Source: CAMUQR01 sp963526735
Lineage (GTDB): Bacteria > Patescibacteriota > Saccharimonadia > Saccharimonadales > Saccharimonadaceae
Direction of reading: 5' to 3'
NCBI GenBank assembly: GCA_963526735.1
Contig: CAURNU010000005.1
Span: 1-64,000 of the forward strand
Length of the DNA stretch: 64,000 nt
Shown here: piece by piece, positions 7,960 to 17,078 of the stretch
Layout: every line of letters starts with the position of its first letter
How positions within the stretch are numbered: position 1 is the first letter of the stretch
Notes under the pieces: generated by a model
Databases searched by the model: none
Told to the model about the DNA's origin: nothing
What the model saw: only the letters and a program-made list of their open reading frames with translations
Program-made: the position numbers and the translations under genes

Positions 7960-10503
7960 ATGGTTTTAATGAAACAGGGTCGGGCAAAATACCGAGCGCT
8001 TCTAAAACAGGCGCGACAATTATTAATGACGGATAGTTTTATTTGTCATAAACAAGCAGTCGATTTGTGGGCAGAAATTAGTGTGTACTATCCGCGAGGC
8101 TGGCTAGTGTGGCTAAGGTTGTGTTTGCGACCGTGGGAGGTATGTCATTATTGGCGGTTAAAAGCGCTACAAAAGCGGTTCGAAAAGTATCGTCAGCGCC
8201 ATAATCAGCAGTTTGTTGAGCGGGAAACGACACGGCGGGCGGAGTTTTTTGCGCAGGCGACGAAGTTTCCTCTGGATGAAAAACAACAGCGAGCAGTGAT
8301 TACTGATGAAGATAATACTCTAGTGGTGGCGGGTGCTGGTTCGGGCAAGACTCTGACGATCGTTGCGAAAATTAAATATTTAGTGGAGGTGATGGGTGTG
8401 CCGGCGGAGCAGATTTTGCCGATTTCTTTCACGCATAAGTCAGCTGAGGAAATGCGTCAACGAATTGCTGTGCCAGGAATTGAGCCACAGACTTTTCATA
8501 AATTTGGTTTAAGGGTAATTCGTCAAGTTCAGGGTGGAGTTGGAATTAAGAGCGAAGCGAATGATGAGGCGGTGTTTCGGCGGTTTGTGCGGGAGTTAGT
8601 AGATATTGATCCGCAGTATTTGGCGAAATTGAATCATTTTTTGCTGTATTATTTTAAAATCCCGAAATCGCAATTTGAATTTAAAACTTTGGGTGAATAT
8701 ATCCAATATTTAAAAGATCAAAACTTCACCACTTTAAAACAAATTACCAAAAAATATGCCGATAAAACTAATAAAACTCATCCTCGACAAACTCTCAAAA
8801 ATGAGGTTGTTAAAAGTATTGAGGAGTGTCAAATTGCGAATTTCCTAACTTTGCGTCAGGTTGAGTATCAGTATGAACAATTATATCGTCCGCCAATGGC
8901 GTCGTCAGCTAGCGCCCGTCAGCAACCATTTCGCGAGAATTATAAGCCAGATTTTACGATTACTACCGATGATGGACAGGTGATTTATTTGGAACATTTT
9001 GGGATGGATAAACGAGGTAATGTTCCAGCATTTTTTGCGAAGCCTGGTGAAACGCAGGCACAAGCGACGGCACGCTACCAAGCTAGTTATCACTGGAAAA
9101 AACGTTTGCATCGTCAGTATCAAACGCATATGATTGAAACTTATTCACATCAATTTGATGATGGGAAACTGATTGAACATTTAAAGCGGGAATTGACGCG
9201 TTCGGGCGTGACATTGAAGCCACTAACGCCTTTTGAGCAGTGGCAGTTAATCCAAAAAACCAGTGCCGACCAAGTCGATGGTTTGATGAGTTTGGTGCAG
9301 ACTTTTTTGGCACTGCTAAAATCCAATAATTACCAATTATCCGAGGTGCGAAGTTTAAACCAGTCCAAACCGCAAAACGGTTTTCTGAGGCGTCGAGCGG
9401 AGTTATTTTTAGAATTATTTGAGCCAATCTATGCTAAATATCAGGAGCAATTAGCGTCAGAATCAGCGATCGATTTTAGTGATATGATTAATCAGGCATC
9501 AACTTATTTGGCGAGCGGGCAATATCGTTGTCCGCTTAAATATGTGATTGTGGACGAATTTCAGGACTTATCGTTTGGGCGGTATCAGGTTTTACAAGCG
9601 ATTCGTCAACAAAATCCCGATGTTAAGTTTTACTGCGTGGGCGATGATTGGCAGTCGATTTTTCGATTTACCGGCAGTGATATCACGCTATTTTCACAAT
9701 TTGAGCGTTATTTTGGCGCGACAGCTTTACTGCGGATTGAAACTACCTATCGGTTCAATCAGCCATTGATTAGTCTTAGTTCTGATTTTATTTTAAAAAA
9801 TCCCCATCAATTACCGAAAAAACTGGTCGCACCTGCCGACAAACCACCAACCAGCTACCAAATTATTGAATCAACCGCCGATGATGATACCGAAGCAGTC
9901 ATTCAGGCAATGAAACAATTGTTAGCTGACGGAGCTCGACCTGATGATAGTTTTTATCTGATTGGGCGGTATAATTTTGATTTTACAAAACGCATTGTAG
10001 GGCGAAATCACTGCCTGCGAGTCAATTATCAACAGGCGACGGCGACTTATCTAATAACTGATGGACAGTGGCGTGGTCAGCAAGCTAATTTACAGTTTAT
10101 TACCGCTCATAAATCAAAAGGACTTGAGGCGGATTATGTGATTGTCTTAAATTGCAACAGTGGTAAATATGGCTTCCCGTCCGGCAAAAGTGATGATCCA
10201 ATTCTCAGTCTAGTGCTGAGTAGCGGTGACCAATTTCCAGATGGCGAGGAACGGCGGTTGTTTTATGTAGTGATGACGCGAGCCAAAAAAGCGGTGGTGT
10301 TTATTACTAACAAATACCGCAAGTCAAAATTTATTAAAGAATTAGAGCCATTATTAAACAATCACGATCGAACCGCCATTCGCTGTCCGCGTTGTGGTCA
10401 TGGTGAAATTATCAAGCGTCAAGGGCCGTTTTCGGAATTTTATGGCTGTACCAACTGGGAATATGGTTGTGATTATCGTTCCAAGCAACCACCAACCATA
10501 TGA
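7960..10503 (+). CDS. UvrD/Rep superfamily helicase, helicase IV-like
   Basis: A superfamily 1A helicase of about 847 residues. Visible motifs: Q-motif LDEKQQRAV, Walker A AGAGSGKT (about 124-131), Walker B VDEFQD (about 531-536), GDDWQSIFRF, TTYRFNQP, the helicase motif V stretch AHKSKGLEADYV, and RLFYVVMTRAKK. An insertion after the first helicase motifs contains KPDF and YLEHFG, reminiscent of the nuclease-like insert in helicase IV (HelD). The last 40 residues form a topoisomerase-type zinc ribbon (CPRCG ... YGC ... YGCDYR, from about residue 809). It should unwind DNA in repair or recombination. A TTG at 7933 extends the frame by nine codons; I prefer the ATG at 7960 but no strong Shine-Dalgarno decides it. 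Confidence 0.85.
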   Translation: MVLMKQGRAKYRALLKQARQLLMTDSFICHKQAVDLWAEISVYYPRGWLVWLRLCLRPWEVCHYWRLKALQKRFEKYRQRHNQQFVERETTRRAEFFAQATKFPLDEKQQRAVITDEDNTLVVAGAGSGKTLTIVAKIKYLVEVMGVPAEQILPISFTHKSAEEMRQRIAVPGIEPQTFHKFGLRVIRQVQGGVGIKSEANDEAVFRRFVRELVDIDPQYLAKLNHFLLYYFKIPKSQFEFKTLGEYIQYLKDQNFTTLKQITKKYADKTNKTHPRQTLKNEVVKSIEECQIANFLTLRQVEYQYEQLYRPPMASSASARQQPFRENYKPDFTITTDDGQVIYLEHFGMDKRGNVPAFFAKPGETQAQATARYQASYHWKKRLHRQYQTHMIETYSHQFDDGKLIEHLKRELTRSGVTLKPLTPFEQWQLIQKTSADQVDGLMSLVQTFLALLKSNNYQLSEVRSLNQSKPQNGFLRRRAELFLELFEPIYAKYQEQLASESAIDFSDMINQASTYLASGQYRCPLKYVIVDEFQDLSFGRYQVLQAIRQQNPDVKFYCVGDDWQSIFRFTGSDITLFSQFERYFGATALLRIETTYRFNQPLISLSSDFILKNPHQLPKKLVAPADKPPTSYQIIESTADDDTEAVIQAMKQLLADGARPDDSFYLIGRYNFDFTKRIVGRNHCLRVNYQQATATYLITDGQWRGQQANLQFITAHKSKGLEADYVIVLNCNSGKYGFPSGKSDDPILSLVLSSGDQFPDGEERRLFYVVMTRAKKAVVFITNKYRKSKFIKELEPLLNNHDRTAIRCPRCGHGEIIKRQGPFSEFYGCTNWEYGCDYRSKQPPTI

Positions 10504-10509
10504 TATAAT
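10504..10509 (+). promoter_or_regulatory. -10 element giving a leaderless transcript
   Basis: TATAAT preceded by TG-A (extended -10) lies inside the end of the helicase gene. Its last base is 8 before the ATG at 10517, so transcription would begin at the start codon. There is no Shine-Dalgarno sequence. Confidence 0.6.
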
Positions 10510-10516
10510 AATCATC

Positions 10517-11293
10517 ATGAATTTGGAGCTAATTTTATGGTTGTTGGTGATTTATGCCTTTATTGGCTGGTGTGTGGAAGTGATTTATACTACTGCCAGT
10601 CGAGGTATTTTTATTAATCGCGGATTTTTGAGTGGTCCGTATTGTCCAATTTATGGCTTTGGAGCTTTGTTGGTGCTGTGGGTGACGGCACCATTTGCTA
10701 GCAGTTTGTTTGGGCTCTTTCTAGTGGCGACTTTGCTCTGCTCGGCCTTAGAGTTGACCGCTGGATGGTTGATGGGTATTTTCTTTAAACAACGCTGGTG
10801 GGATTATAGCGATTATCCGTTTAATATTGGTGGTTATATTTGTTTGGAATTTTCGTTGATTTGGGGTCTAGCCTGCGTGTTTATGGTGAAAATTATTCAG
10901 CCAATGCTAATGAGTGTGGCACCGCAATTGATGAGTCGTGCTGGTCTAATCATTCTTGGTTTGATTTTGGTGGCGTTATTGGCGGATATTATTGCAACCA
11001 TTAAACAAATGATCAAGCTCAAGAAACAGCTGTTGGTTATCGATGAAATTGATCAGCGGATGCGCCAAATTTCAGATGGTTTGGGTGAAAAACTGTATGG
11101 TCTCAGCAAAACTGCTATCGCCGAAGTGGCTGATTTGAAGCGTACGCAAGACGAGGTATTAGCTACTGTAAACCGTCGCTATCGCCGTTTGATTAAAGCC
11201 TTTCCGGATTCACGGGTTAAGCAGTTTCTGACGAAACCAGTTGATTTAAAAATCGCCAATATTTTAGCCCGAGACAAAAAGCCGAAGGATTAA
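10517..11293 (+). CDS. Putative ABC transporter permease, CmpB/DUF1113 family
   Basis: About 258 residues from the ATG at 10517. Five or more membrane helices occupy the first 170 residues, with the family-typical stretches AFIGWCVEVIY, NRGFLSGPYCPIYGFG and FNIGGYICLEFSL. The C-terminal 85 residues are charged and cytoplasmic. An upstream ATG at 10394 would read through the helicase gene in another frame and is rejected because the promoter lies at 10504. Members of this family are annotated as putative permeases with no proven substrate. It ends at a strong bidirectional terminator. Confidence 0.75.
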   Translation: MNLELILWLLVIYAFIGWCVEVIYTTASRGIFINRGFLSGPYCPIYGFGALLVLWVTAPFASSLFGLFLVATLLCSALELTAGWLMGIFFKQRWWDYSDYPFNIGGYICLEFSLIWGLACVFMVKIIQPMLMSVAPQLMSRAGLIILGLILVALLADIIATIKQMIKLKKQLLVIDEIDQRMRQISDGLGEKLYGLSKTAIAEVADLKRTQDEVLATVNRRYRRLIKAFPDSRVKQFLTKPVDLKIANILARDKKPKD

Positions 11294-11310
11294 TTATGGC
11301 CTTTAACAAT

Positions 11311-11338
11311 AAAATCACCTCGAGCTCAAGGTGATTTT
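11311..11338. terminator. Bidirectional terminator
   Basis: A 10-bp perfect stem AAAATCACCT/AGGTGATTTT with an 8-base loop, placed between the convergent genes ending at 11293 (+) and 11363 (-). A- and T-tracts flank both sides, so it can serve both strands. Confidence 0.85.
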
Positions 11339-11362
11339 ATGAATGACATGCATGGATAAGAA

Positions 11363-12502
11363 TTAGGCTTTGGCGGTAGATTTACGTTTAACGGCGATTG
11401 TGCTGATAGTGGCAATAATGATGAGATAAATGAGCCAGCTCGGAATATTGGTTTGGCCGATTCGTAAGTAACCAGTGTTCGGTGCAATTAAGAAGCCGAA
11501 AGAGTTTTTGGCATTGATTTTAATGCGTGAGCGAATCTCGGTGACATTGCCAGCTGAATCGGTGGCTTTGATGATTACCTCATATTCGCCATTAGCTAGG
11601 GGCTTGATCGCGCCGGCTGGTAATTTCCAGCTACTTGGACCATCGTTAGTGGCGGTATAAGTGTGGCCATTGATGGTAATTTCAATCGTAGTATTCGGTT
11701 CGTTGACGGTGCCGGTAAGTTCCGGACTACGATTGTCATATTCAGCTTGAGGATTAAAAGTTACATCTGGTGCTACGTTGTCGATTCGAAGACCGTTTGG
11801 GTAGTTCCTGACTTGGATTATTTGATTAGTAATTAAGTCAAAACTTTCGACTTGGATATCGTAAGTACCATCAGCTAAATCTGGTGCGATTGTACCAGCT
11901 GGCAAGGTCCAACGGCCATTACGATGATTAATCGCGCGGAAAAAGCCACTATAGCCGTTGATACGAACCCGTACTTCAAGATCGGGATTATTGACTTCAC
12001 CTGTGAGTTCAGGAGAGCGATTTTTGGTGCTTTTGGTAGCATAATTTAAGACATCTGCTAGAAAAGTTAGCTGAGTGGTGCGCGTGATAGTCTGTTCTGG
12101 GCAGCCACCTTTGATTTCAATGGTTAAAGTATTAGTTTGCGGTGATGGCAAGAGGTTGCTGAGTGGAACAGTGGTTTCAACGCCCGCTTGATAAGCAACA
12201 GCTTGACTAAAAACCTGATGACCATTTAATTTGACAGTTAAGAAATTTGCCCAATCGGTTTGAATTTTATAATTAACATGATTAGTGTTAATCGAAGCAC
12301 CGTTAGCTGGTGTTGTTGACGGCATATTAACAGTCGTTTGGCCACCTTGGCAGACTTGCGTGTTAATCACGGTATCGCTTGCGGAGACTTGTGGTACCTG
12401 ATAGATAAGAGCCTGTGTTAAGATGACGGCGCCACCAACAATTACCGTGAGGATTGATCCGTTATTTTTTATATGTGTATTTAAGTTTTTTATTAGCGAC
12501 AT
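11363..12502 (-). CDS. Surface protein with Ig-like domains and C-terminal anchor
   Basis: 379 residues: an export segment (about 16-38, ending near QVSA), a beta-rich N-terminal part, then two similar Ig-like modules, each opening with RSPELTG (about residues 163-245 and 255-330). The C-terminus reads APNTGYL, then a membrane helix and VKRKSTAKA, which resembles a cell-wall sorting signal (variant of LPxTG); no sortase gene is in the window. The ATG at 12502 is supported by GGAG seven bases upstream, so it overlaps the end of the preceding gene by 41 bases. It is last of a three-gene surface cluster and likely anchors or displays the products of the other two. Confidence 0.75.
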   Translation of the reverse strand: MSLIKNLNTHIKNNGSILTVIVGGAVILTQALIYQVPQVSASDTVINTQVCQGGQTTVNMPSTTPANGASINTNHVNYKIQTDWANFLTVKLNGHQVFSQAVAYQAGVETTVPLSNLLPSPQTNTLTIEIKGGCPEQTITRTTQLTFLADVLNYATKSTKNRSPELTGEVNNPDLEVRVRINGYSGFFRAINHRNGRWTLPAGTIAPDLADGTYDIQVESFDLITNQIIQVRNYPNGLRIDNVAPDVTFNPQAEYDNRSPELTGTVNEPNTTIEITINGHTYTATNDGPSSWKLPAGAIKPLANGEYEVIIKATDSAGNVTEIRSRIKINAKNSFGFLIAPNTGYLRIGQTNIPSWLIYLIIIATISTIAVKRKSTAKA

Positions 12503-13373
12503 AAGTTGCTCCTAAGATTACGATAATTGTAGCAAGGATGATGAAGAAAACTGGTGAGACAAATAACACGGTTTTGGTTTCATCAATTTTTTTATCAAGA
12601 CCGTTGGCTTTGAGGTGGACTTTAACTAAGGCAAAAAGTGGTGAACGATCCCAGTTAAAAGTAATGGTTTTGTCAAGACCGGGTAAAGCTAAATCGCTTT
12701 TTTGCATCGATAATTTCTGTTTGCCAAACATATCACTAATGGTAAACTCTGAATTTAGTTCGTAGTGAGTATTACCAGTGTTAGTGGCTTTGAATGAGAA
12801 GTTGTTGTTTGAGCCGATATTCAGGAATGGGATTTTAACATCAGTTAAATCACCGCTGTAGTGGTTCTGACCGTCAGTTGAGGCATAAACTAGCATATTG
12901 AGGCGTAGGACGGTGGCAACTCCCGAAGCTTGAACTGGTTGATTATTGATGGTTTCTACACTGATTAAGCCATATTGCCCGCCATCAGGAATGTCTTTTG
13001 GTGTGTTGATGGTGTATTTTACGACAGTATTGCTTTTAGCTTTGACTTCAATTTCTGATTTGTCAAATTTAATCCACTTGTGAATTAAACTGCGATTATT
13101 ATCTGATGAGGATAGTTTATAACCCCCATAGGATGAATCATATGGTGAGGCCGAAACTTTAACTTTTAAATCAACCTCTCCAGAGTTATAAACCGTGAAC
13201 TCTCCATTGTAAGTTTGTCCTTTTTTAAGTTCAGGAGTGGCTTTCGCAGGGGAGACAGCAAGCTCGGTTAGTTTGGTGTTAGCTGAAGCTGGTAAGTTAA
13301 TAGCTAGAGCTGAAATCACGGTTAACGCGATGCTGGCCAAAATAACGGTGATAGTCTGAAGAGGTTGTTTCAT
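12462..13373 (-). CDS. DUF916-like secreted, membrane-anchored protein
   Basis: 303 residues with a signal peptide (about 8-31, LPASANT), two beta-sandwich domains and a C-terminal membrane helix (about 273-292) followed by a Lys-rich tail. The first domain opens LAVSPAKATPELKKGQ and carries the F-x-V-x-N-x-G-x-x-x-L pattern common to DUF916-type proteins. In Firmicutes such proteins occur in csc clusters with WxL proteins and help hold them at the wall. It lies 11 bases downstream of the putative partner (13385-13981) and overlaps the anchor gene, so all three should be cotranscribed. Family call is by overall pattern and is moderately certain. Confidence 0.65.
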   Translation of the reverse strand: MKQPLQTITVILASIALTVISALAINLPASANTKLTELAVSPAKATPELKKGQTYNGEFTVYNSGEVDLKVKVSASPYDSSYGGYKLSSSDNNRSLIHKWIKFDKSEIEVKAKSNTVVKYTINTPKDIPDGGQYGLISVETINNQPVQASGVATVLRLNMLVYASTDGQNHYSGDLTDVKIPFLNIGSNNNFSFKATNTGNTHYELNSEFTISDMFGKQKLSMQKSDLALPGLDKTITFNWDRSPLFALVKVHLKANGLDKKIDETKTVLFVSPVFFIILATIIVILGATYVANKKLKYTYKK

Positions 13374-13384
13374 ATGATTAATCC

Positions 13385-13981
13385 TTAGTTAGCAGTTGCG
13401 GTAAATACGACGGTGCCGGTGTAAGCGCCACTTGGTTTGGTAGCATCAACTTTTGCACCAAATAGCACATCGGTGGTGTTGCTTTGAACAGCCGCGTTGT
13501 GGTTTTTGATTTGATCTTCGGCATTTTGGGCAGGGACGCCAGCGAAAGTTCCAGCTAGGTCATTAACGTTGTTTTCTGGAGTAACGTTACCAGCGTTAAA
13601 ACCACCAACGTTCTCTACTCGGTAACCCCAAGTGTTGTTAGCGAGGGCGGTAGGTGCAGTTAGGGTACCAGCGTGTGCGGTAATGTTGTCGGTAGCTTTG
13701 TTTAAGTTACGATCAGCTCCGTTCATACCAATTTTCAGGTTATAACCAGTGGCATTGTTGGTTGATACAGTGACAGTTGCTTTACCACTTGAAGCTTTAG
13801 CTTGAGTAGCGGTTGGGTTGATGCTCAAAGCAACGTTGCTGGTTGATTGAACCGAAATAGTTGAACCGATATTAGCAGTAATAACGGTGTTTGAGGTTTC
13901 AGCGCTGGCTGAAAAAACCGGCAAAGCCACAATCGCAGCTGAAGTCAACACGATACTTGTATATTTAATAATTTTTTTCAT
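13385..13981 (-). CDS. Secreted beta-rich surface protein, WxL-like partner
   Basis: 198 residues with a clear signal peptide (about 5-27, cleavage near SASA-E). The mature protein is rich in Thr, Asn, Ala and Val and lacks a membrane anchor. It ends PSGAYTGTVVFTATAN, a pattern typical of WxL-type and related secreted beta-sandwich domains, but only one Trp is present (NNTWGYRV), so it is not a canonical WxL protein. A strong promoter with an AAGGAG site 7 bases before the ATG suggests abundant expression. As first gene of the cluster it is probably the major surface subunit held by the two downstream proteins. Confidence 0.7.
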   Translation of the reverse strand: MKKIIKYTSIVLTSAAIVALPVFSASAETSNTVITANIGSTISVQSTSNVALSINPTATQAKASSGKATVTVSTNNATGYNLKIGMNGADRNLNKATDNITAHAGTLTAPTALANNTWGYRVENVGGFNAGNVTPENNVNDLAGTFAGVPAQNAEDQIKNHNAAVQSNTTDVLFGAKVDATKPSGAYTGTVVFTATAN

Positions 13982-14032
13982 TTTTGTATTCTCCTTTTTT
14001 GCATGTTTTTATGTGATTTTGTGTGCAAGACC

Positions 14033-14061
14033 ATTGTCTAATGTTTAATTAAAAAAGTCAA
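14033..14061 (-). promoter_or_regulatory. Promoter of the csc-like surface cluster
   Basis: On the minus strand TTGACT (14061-14056), 17 bases, then GACAAT (14038-14033). The leader is about 45 bases long and carries AAGGAG before the ATG at 13981, unlike the leaderless promoters nearby. Confidence 0.65.
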
Positions 14062-14210
14062 TGATGCGGGCGATTTCTGGACTGAATAATGACTAAATAT
14101 GACGACAAAGTGGCTATTTTAAAGAGTTAATGTTTAAAATAGTGGTTAATTTTACAATATTGTAATAATAACAACGAAGGTAGCAAATGGATAAAGTAAA
14201 TATAAATAAC

Positions 14211-14239
14211 TTGCCATTTTTAACCATAAACTTTATTAT
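14211..14239 (+). promoter_or_regulatory. Promoter of the amino acid ABC importer
   Basis: TTGCCA (14211-14216), 17 bases, TATTAT (14234-14239). The ATG at 14248 is 8 bases after the -10 box, so the mRNA should be leaderless or nearly so. Confidence 0.7.
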
Positions 14240-14247
14240 AGGTAGTA

Positions 14248-15747
14248 ATGACAGCGCAGAAAAAACGATTAAGTCTATTTTTAAGTTTAGTAATTATCAT
14301 TGGAGCGGCAGTTGGCTGGCTAGTGTTACATCCAGCGCGACCATCAGGGCCAGCTAAACCAAAATTAGTCGTCGGTACCGATCCAGGATTTAAGCCTTTT
14401 GAATACCGTCAGGGTGGTAAAATTGTTGGTTTCGACATTGATTTGGCGCAGGAAATTGCCAATGACACCGGCCGTCAGCTTGTGATTGAGGAAATGAACT
14501 TTGACGGTCTGATTGCAGCCTTGCAAGCTGGCAAGATCGACATAGCAGTTGCTGGCATGAGTGTGACGCCGGAGCGCGCCCAGAATGTGAATTTTTCCAA
14601 CCCTTATTATTTAGCTAGTCAAATGATTGTGGTGCGCGATAATGATCAGCGAATTACTAGCAAGGATGATTTAACTGGTAAAAAAGTTGGTGTTCAGCTC
14701 GGTACGACTGGCGACAATGTGGTTGGACATTTACCACAAGTAACTAAAGTTCAGTTTTCGGCGGTACCGGCGGTGTTGCAAGAACTGCGTAGTGGACGTA
14801 TTGATGCGGCGGTACTCGATAATGCGCCAGCTGAAACTTACATCAAGACCAATCCCGACCTTAAAATGCTCGATGCCAAATTATCGGAAGAGAATTACGC
14901 TATCGCTCTGCGCAAAGATCAAACTGAGTTGCTTGAGGCGGTGAATGCTACGATCAAGCGTGTACGTCAGGATGGGACGTATCAACGGCTCATTGAAAAG
15001 CATTTTTCAGAACCACTGAGCGAACAGATGAGCCTTGCGAATATTTTCTTGGGCGATCAGCGCTATATGTATTTGGTCAAAGGTTTAGGCGTGACGTTGT
15101 TTTTGGCAGCGGTATCGACGATTATTGGTGTGGTGATTGGTTTAGCGGTGGCTTTGATGCGAATATCGCGGGTTTATCCGCTGAAGTTTTGGCGAAAGTC
15201 ATCATCGGCACGACTCCGAAAATGGTCGGAATTTAATCCACTGGCTTGGTTGGCGAAGTTTTATACGGATGTGATTCGCGGTACGCCGGTTTTGGTGCAG
15301 TTATTAATTATGTATTATGTGGTGTTTGGTAGTTATCAAAATATCCCAAAACTGGTCGTGGCGGCGCTGGCTTTTGGTATTAATTCGGGTGCGTATGTGG
15401 CAGAGCTGATTCGGGCAGGCTTTGAGAGCTTACCAAAGGGTCAGTGGGAGGCGGCGCAATCGCTGGGCTTGAGTTATCCGCAAACAATCTGGTATGTGAC
15501 CATGCCACAGGCGCTGAAAGTCGCCTTACCGAGCTTGATTAGTGAATTTATTACTTTACTAAAAGAAACCTCAATTGTGGGCTGGATTGGCGCAACTGAT
15601 TTGATGCGAGGCGCGGACAATATTCGTTTCCAAACTGCTACAGCTTTTGAGGCATTGATTGCGGCGGCGGTGATTTACTTAATTCTGACGACTATTTTTA
15701 CAAAATTAATGACTCGCGTAGAAAAGAGGCTTCAAAATGACGCTTAA
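14248..15747 (+). CDS. Polar amino acid ABC importer, fused binding protein and permease
   Basis: 499 residues. A membrane anchor (about 8-28) is followed by a family 3 periplasmic-binding-type domain (about 38-262: VVGTDPGFKPFEYR, FDIDLAQEIA, IAVAGMSVTPER). The rest is a His/Glu/Gln/Arg/opine-type inner-membrane permease (about 275-495: five or so helices, EAAQSLGLSYPQTIWYV as the ATPase-contacting EAA loop). Such fusions are known in glutamine importers of Gram-positives. With no outer compartment, fusion keeps the receptor at the membrane. The ATPase gene overlaps its end by 11 bases. Substrate is not readable from sequence; arginine is an attractive guess because an arginine deiminase operon lies 24 kb downstream. 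Confidence 0.9.
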   Translation: MTAQKKRLSLFLSLVIIIGAAVGWLVLHPARPSGPAKPKLVVGTDPGFKPFEYRQGGKIVGFDIDLAQEIANDTGRQLVIEEMNFDGLIAALQAGKIDIAVAGMSVTPERAQNVNFSNPYYLASQMIVVRDNDQRITSKDDLTGKKVGVQLGTTGDNVVGHLPQVTKVQFSAVPAVLQELRSGRIDAAVLDNAPAETYIKTNPDLKMLDAKLSEENYAIALRKDQTELLEAVNATIKRVRQDGTYQRLIEKHFSEPLSEQMSLANIFLGDQRYMYLVKGLGVTLFLAAVSTIIGVVIGLAVALMRISRVYPLKFWRKSSSARLRKWSEFNPLAWLAKFYTDVIRGTPVLVQLLIMYYVVFGSYQNIPKLVVAALAFGINSGAYVAELIRAGFESLPKGQWEAAQSLGLSYPQTIWYVTMPQALKVALPSLISEFITLLKETSIVGWIGATDLMRGADNIRFQTATAFEALIAAAVIYLILTTIFTKLMTRVEKRLQNDA

Positions 15748-16462
15748 AATTACCAAACTTAAAAAAAGTTTTAATGATTTAAAAGTATTAAAAGGTATTG
15801 ATCTGGCAGTGGCTCCAAGAGAGATTGTGGCATTGGTCGGTAGTTCGGGTGCTGGTAAATCCACCTTGCTACGCTGTATCAATCAAATCGAGGAGCCAAC
15901 TAGTGGTAAAGTGGTGCTCAATGAGGTTGATCTATTACGGAGTGATGCTAAAGCGCGCGAGATGCGCAATCACATCGGAATGGTATTTCAGCAGTTTAAC
16001 TTATTTCCGCATTTGACGGTTTTAGAAAACATTATTTTATCACCGATGAAAGTTGATAAGCAACCGCGTGAGTTGGCAGTTAAAAATGCTAAGGATATTC
16101 TCAAAAAACTGGGGATGCTTGATAAAGCCGACGTGCATCCAGGATCACTCTCGGGTGGACAACAACAGCGGGTGGCAATTGCTCGAGAACTGGCTAAAAA
16201 TCCCGATTTAATGTTATTTGATGAGCCGACTAGTGCGCTTGATCCAGCCAATGTCGATGGCCTTGCGGAGATTATTAAAGGCTTGGCCAGTGAGGGCATG
16301 ATGGTTGTGGTGGTAACACACGATATTCGGTTTGCACTGGATGTGGCCAGTCGAGTGATTTTCTTAGCAAAAGGCAAAATTGTGGCTGATGATACACCGG
16401 CTAATATCGTTGAGTCTGATCAACCAGCGGTTTATAATTTTTTTCAGAGTGCTTTAAATTAG
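15737..16462 (+). CDS. Polar amino acid ABC importer ATPase (GlnQ-like)
   Basis: 241 residues with all ABC motifs: Walker A GSSGAGKST, Q-loop MVFQQFNLFPHLTV, signature LSGGQQQRVAIAREL, Walker B LMLFDEPTSALDP and H-loop VVVTHD. It powers uptake by the fused receptor-permease encoded immediately upstream, with which it overlaps by 11 bases. The length and sequence are standard for GlnQ/ArtP-type subunits. Confidence 0.92.
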   Translation: MTLKITKLKKSFNDLKVLKGIDLAVAPREIVALVGSSGAGKSTLLRCINQIEEPTSGKVVLNEVDLLRSDAKAREMRNHIGMVFQQFNLFPHLTVLENIILSPMKVDKQPRELAVKNAKDILKKLGMLDKADVHPGSLSGGQQQRVAIARELAKNPDLMLFDEPTSALDPANVDGLAEIIKGLASEGMMVVVVTHDIRFALDVASRVIFLAKGKIVADDTPANIVESDQPAVYNFFQSALN

Positions 16463-16496
16463 TTTAAGTAGTGACATAATTATTATTAACACTTGA

Positions 16497-17021
16497 CTAT
16501 TGACGTTTGACGATTTCACCAGCGTAACGATCTTTGTAATCGCTGGCTTGGTAAAAAACTTCATACGTATTAGTACCGTTTTTGATGTCGCTTTCGTGGA
16601 CAATCAGCGGACGGCAACTAGCGAACTGTTTATTAATTTCGACTTTTTCGGTTAAATATTGCTTGCCATTTAAAACCAGGCGACAGGTGGCTTTTTTGTC
16701 GCTGGTGTTTTTGAGGTCGGTGTGAATTTTAATTTCGACATTACCATTTGGCAAGCGGTTGAATTGGTTTAAAATTAATTGGCGTGGATAACCATCGTTT
16801 GGATCGGCTAGCTGTGGTGCGGGTTTTTCCTCGAGTTGATAATCAAGCACATTTTGACCTAGTGGATCAACGATTGGATCATTAGATTTAGTTTGGGAAT
16901 TATCGGTTGGTTGAGTTGGAGCTGGTTGTTTTTTGGGTAAAGTAAATATTAAAACTACTGCCGTGACCGTTGCTAGTAGCAAGGCGATGATAAGGATAAT
17001 GAGGGCTTTTTTGACTTTCAT
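16497..17021 (-). CDS. Membrane-anchored extracellular protein, paralogue of 22836-23402
   Basis: 174 residues: N-terminal membrane helix (about 6-28), a Pro/Thr/Gln/Ser-rich spacer, and a C-terminal beta-rich domain with two cysteines (KATCRLVLNG and FASCRPL). The gene at 22836-23402 encodes the same design, with matching cysteine positions (GKCTLNLVNG and SATCQGF). A -10 box TATAAT (17042-17037) gives a leader of only about 9 bases. Convergent with the ABC importer, with no obvious terminator in the 34 bases between. It precedes no recognisable enzyme partner; function unknown, probably a cell-surface accessory protein. Confidence 0.65.
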   Translation of the reverse strand: MKVKKALIILIIALLLATVTAVVLIFTLPKKQPAPTQPTDNSQTKSNDPIVDPLGQNVLDYQLEEKPAPQLADPNDGYPRQLILNQFNRLPNGNVEIKIHTDLKNTSDKKATCRLVLNGKQYLTEKVEINKQFASCRPLIVHESDIKNGTNTYEVFYQASDYKDRYAGEIVKRQ

Positions 17022-17078
17022 AAATTATTTAAGTTTATTATAGCATAAAGAGTTAAAGTTGCGAATCGTTGAATGCGA

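Noticed and set aside
10394..10516. Upstream ATG of the CmpB-like gene
   Set aside because: It lies within the helicase gene; the -10 box and ATG at 10504-10519 give a better start.
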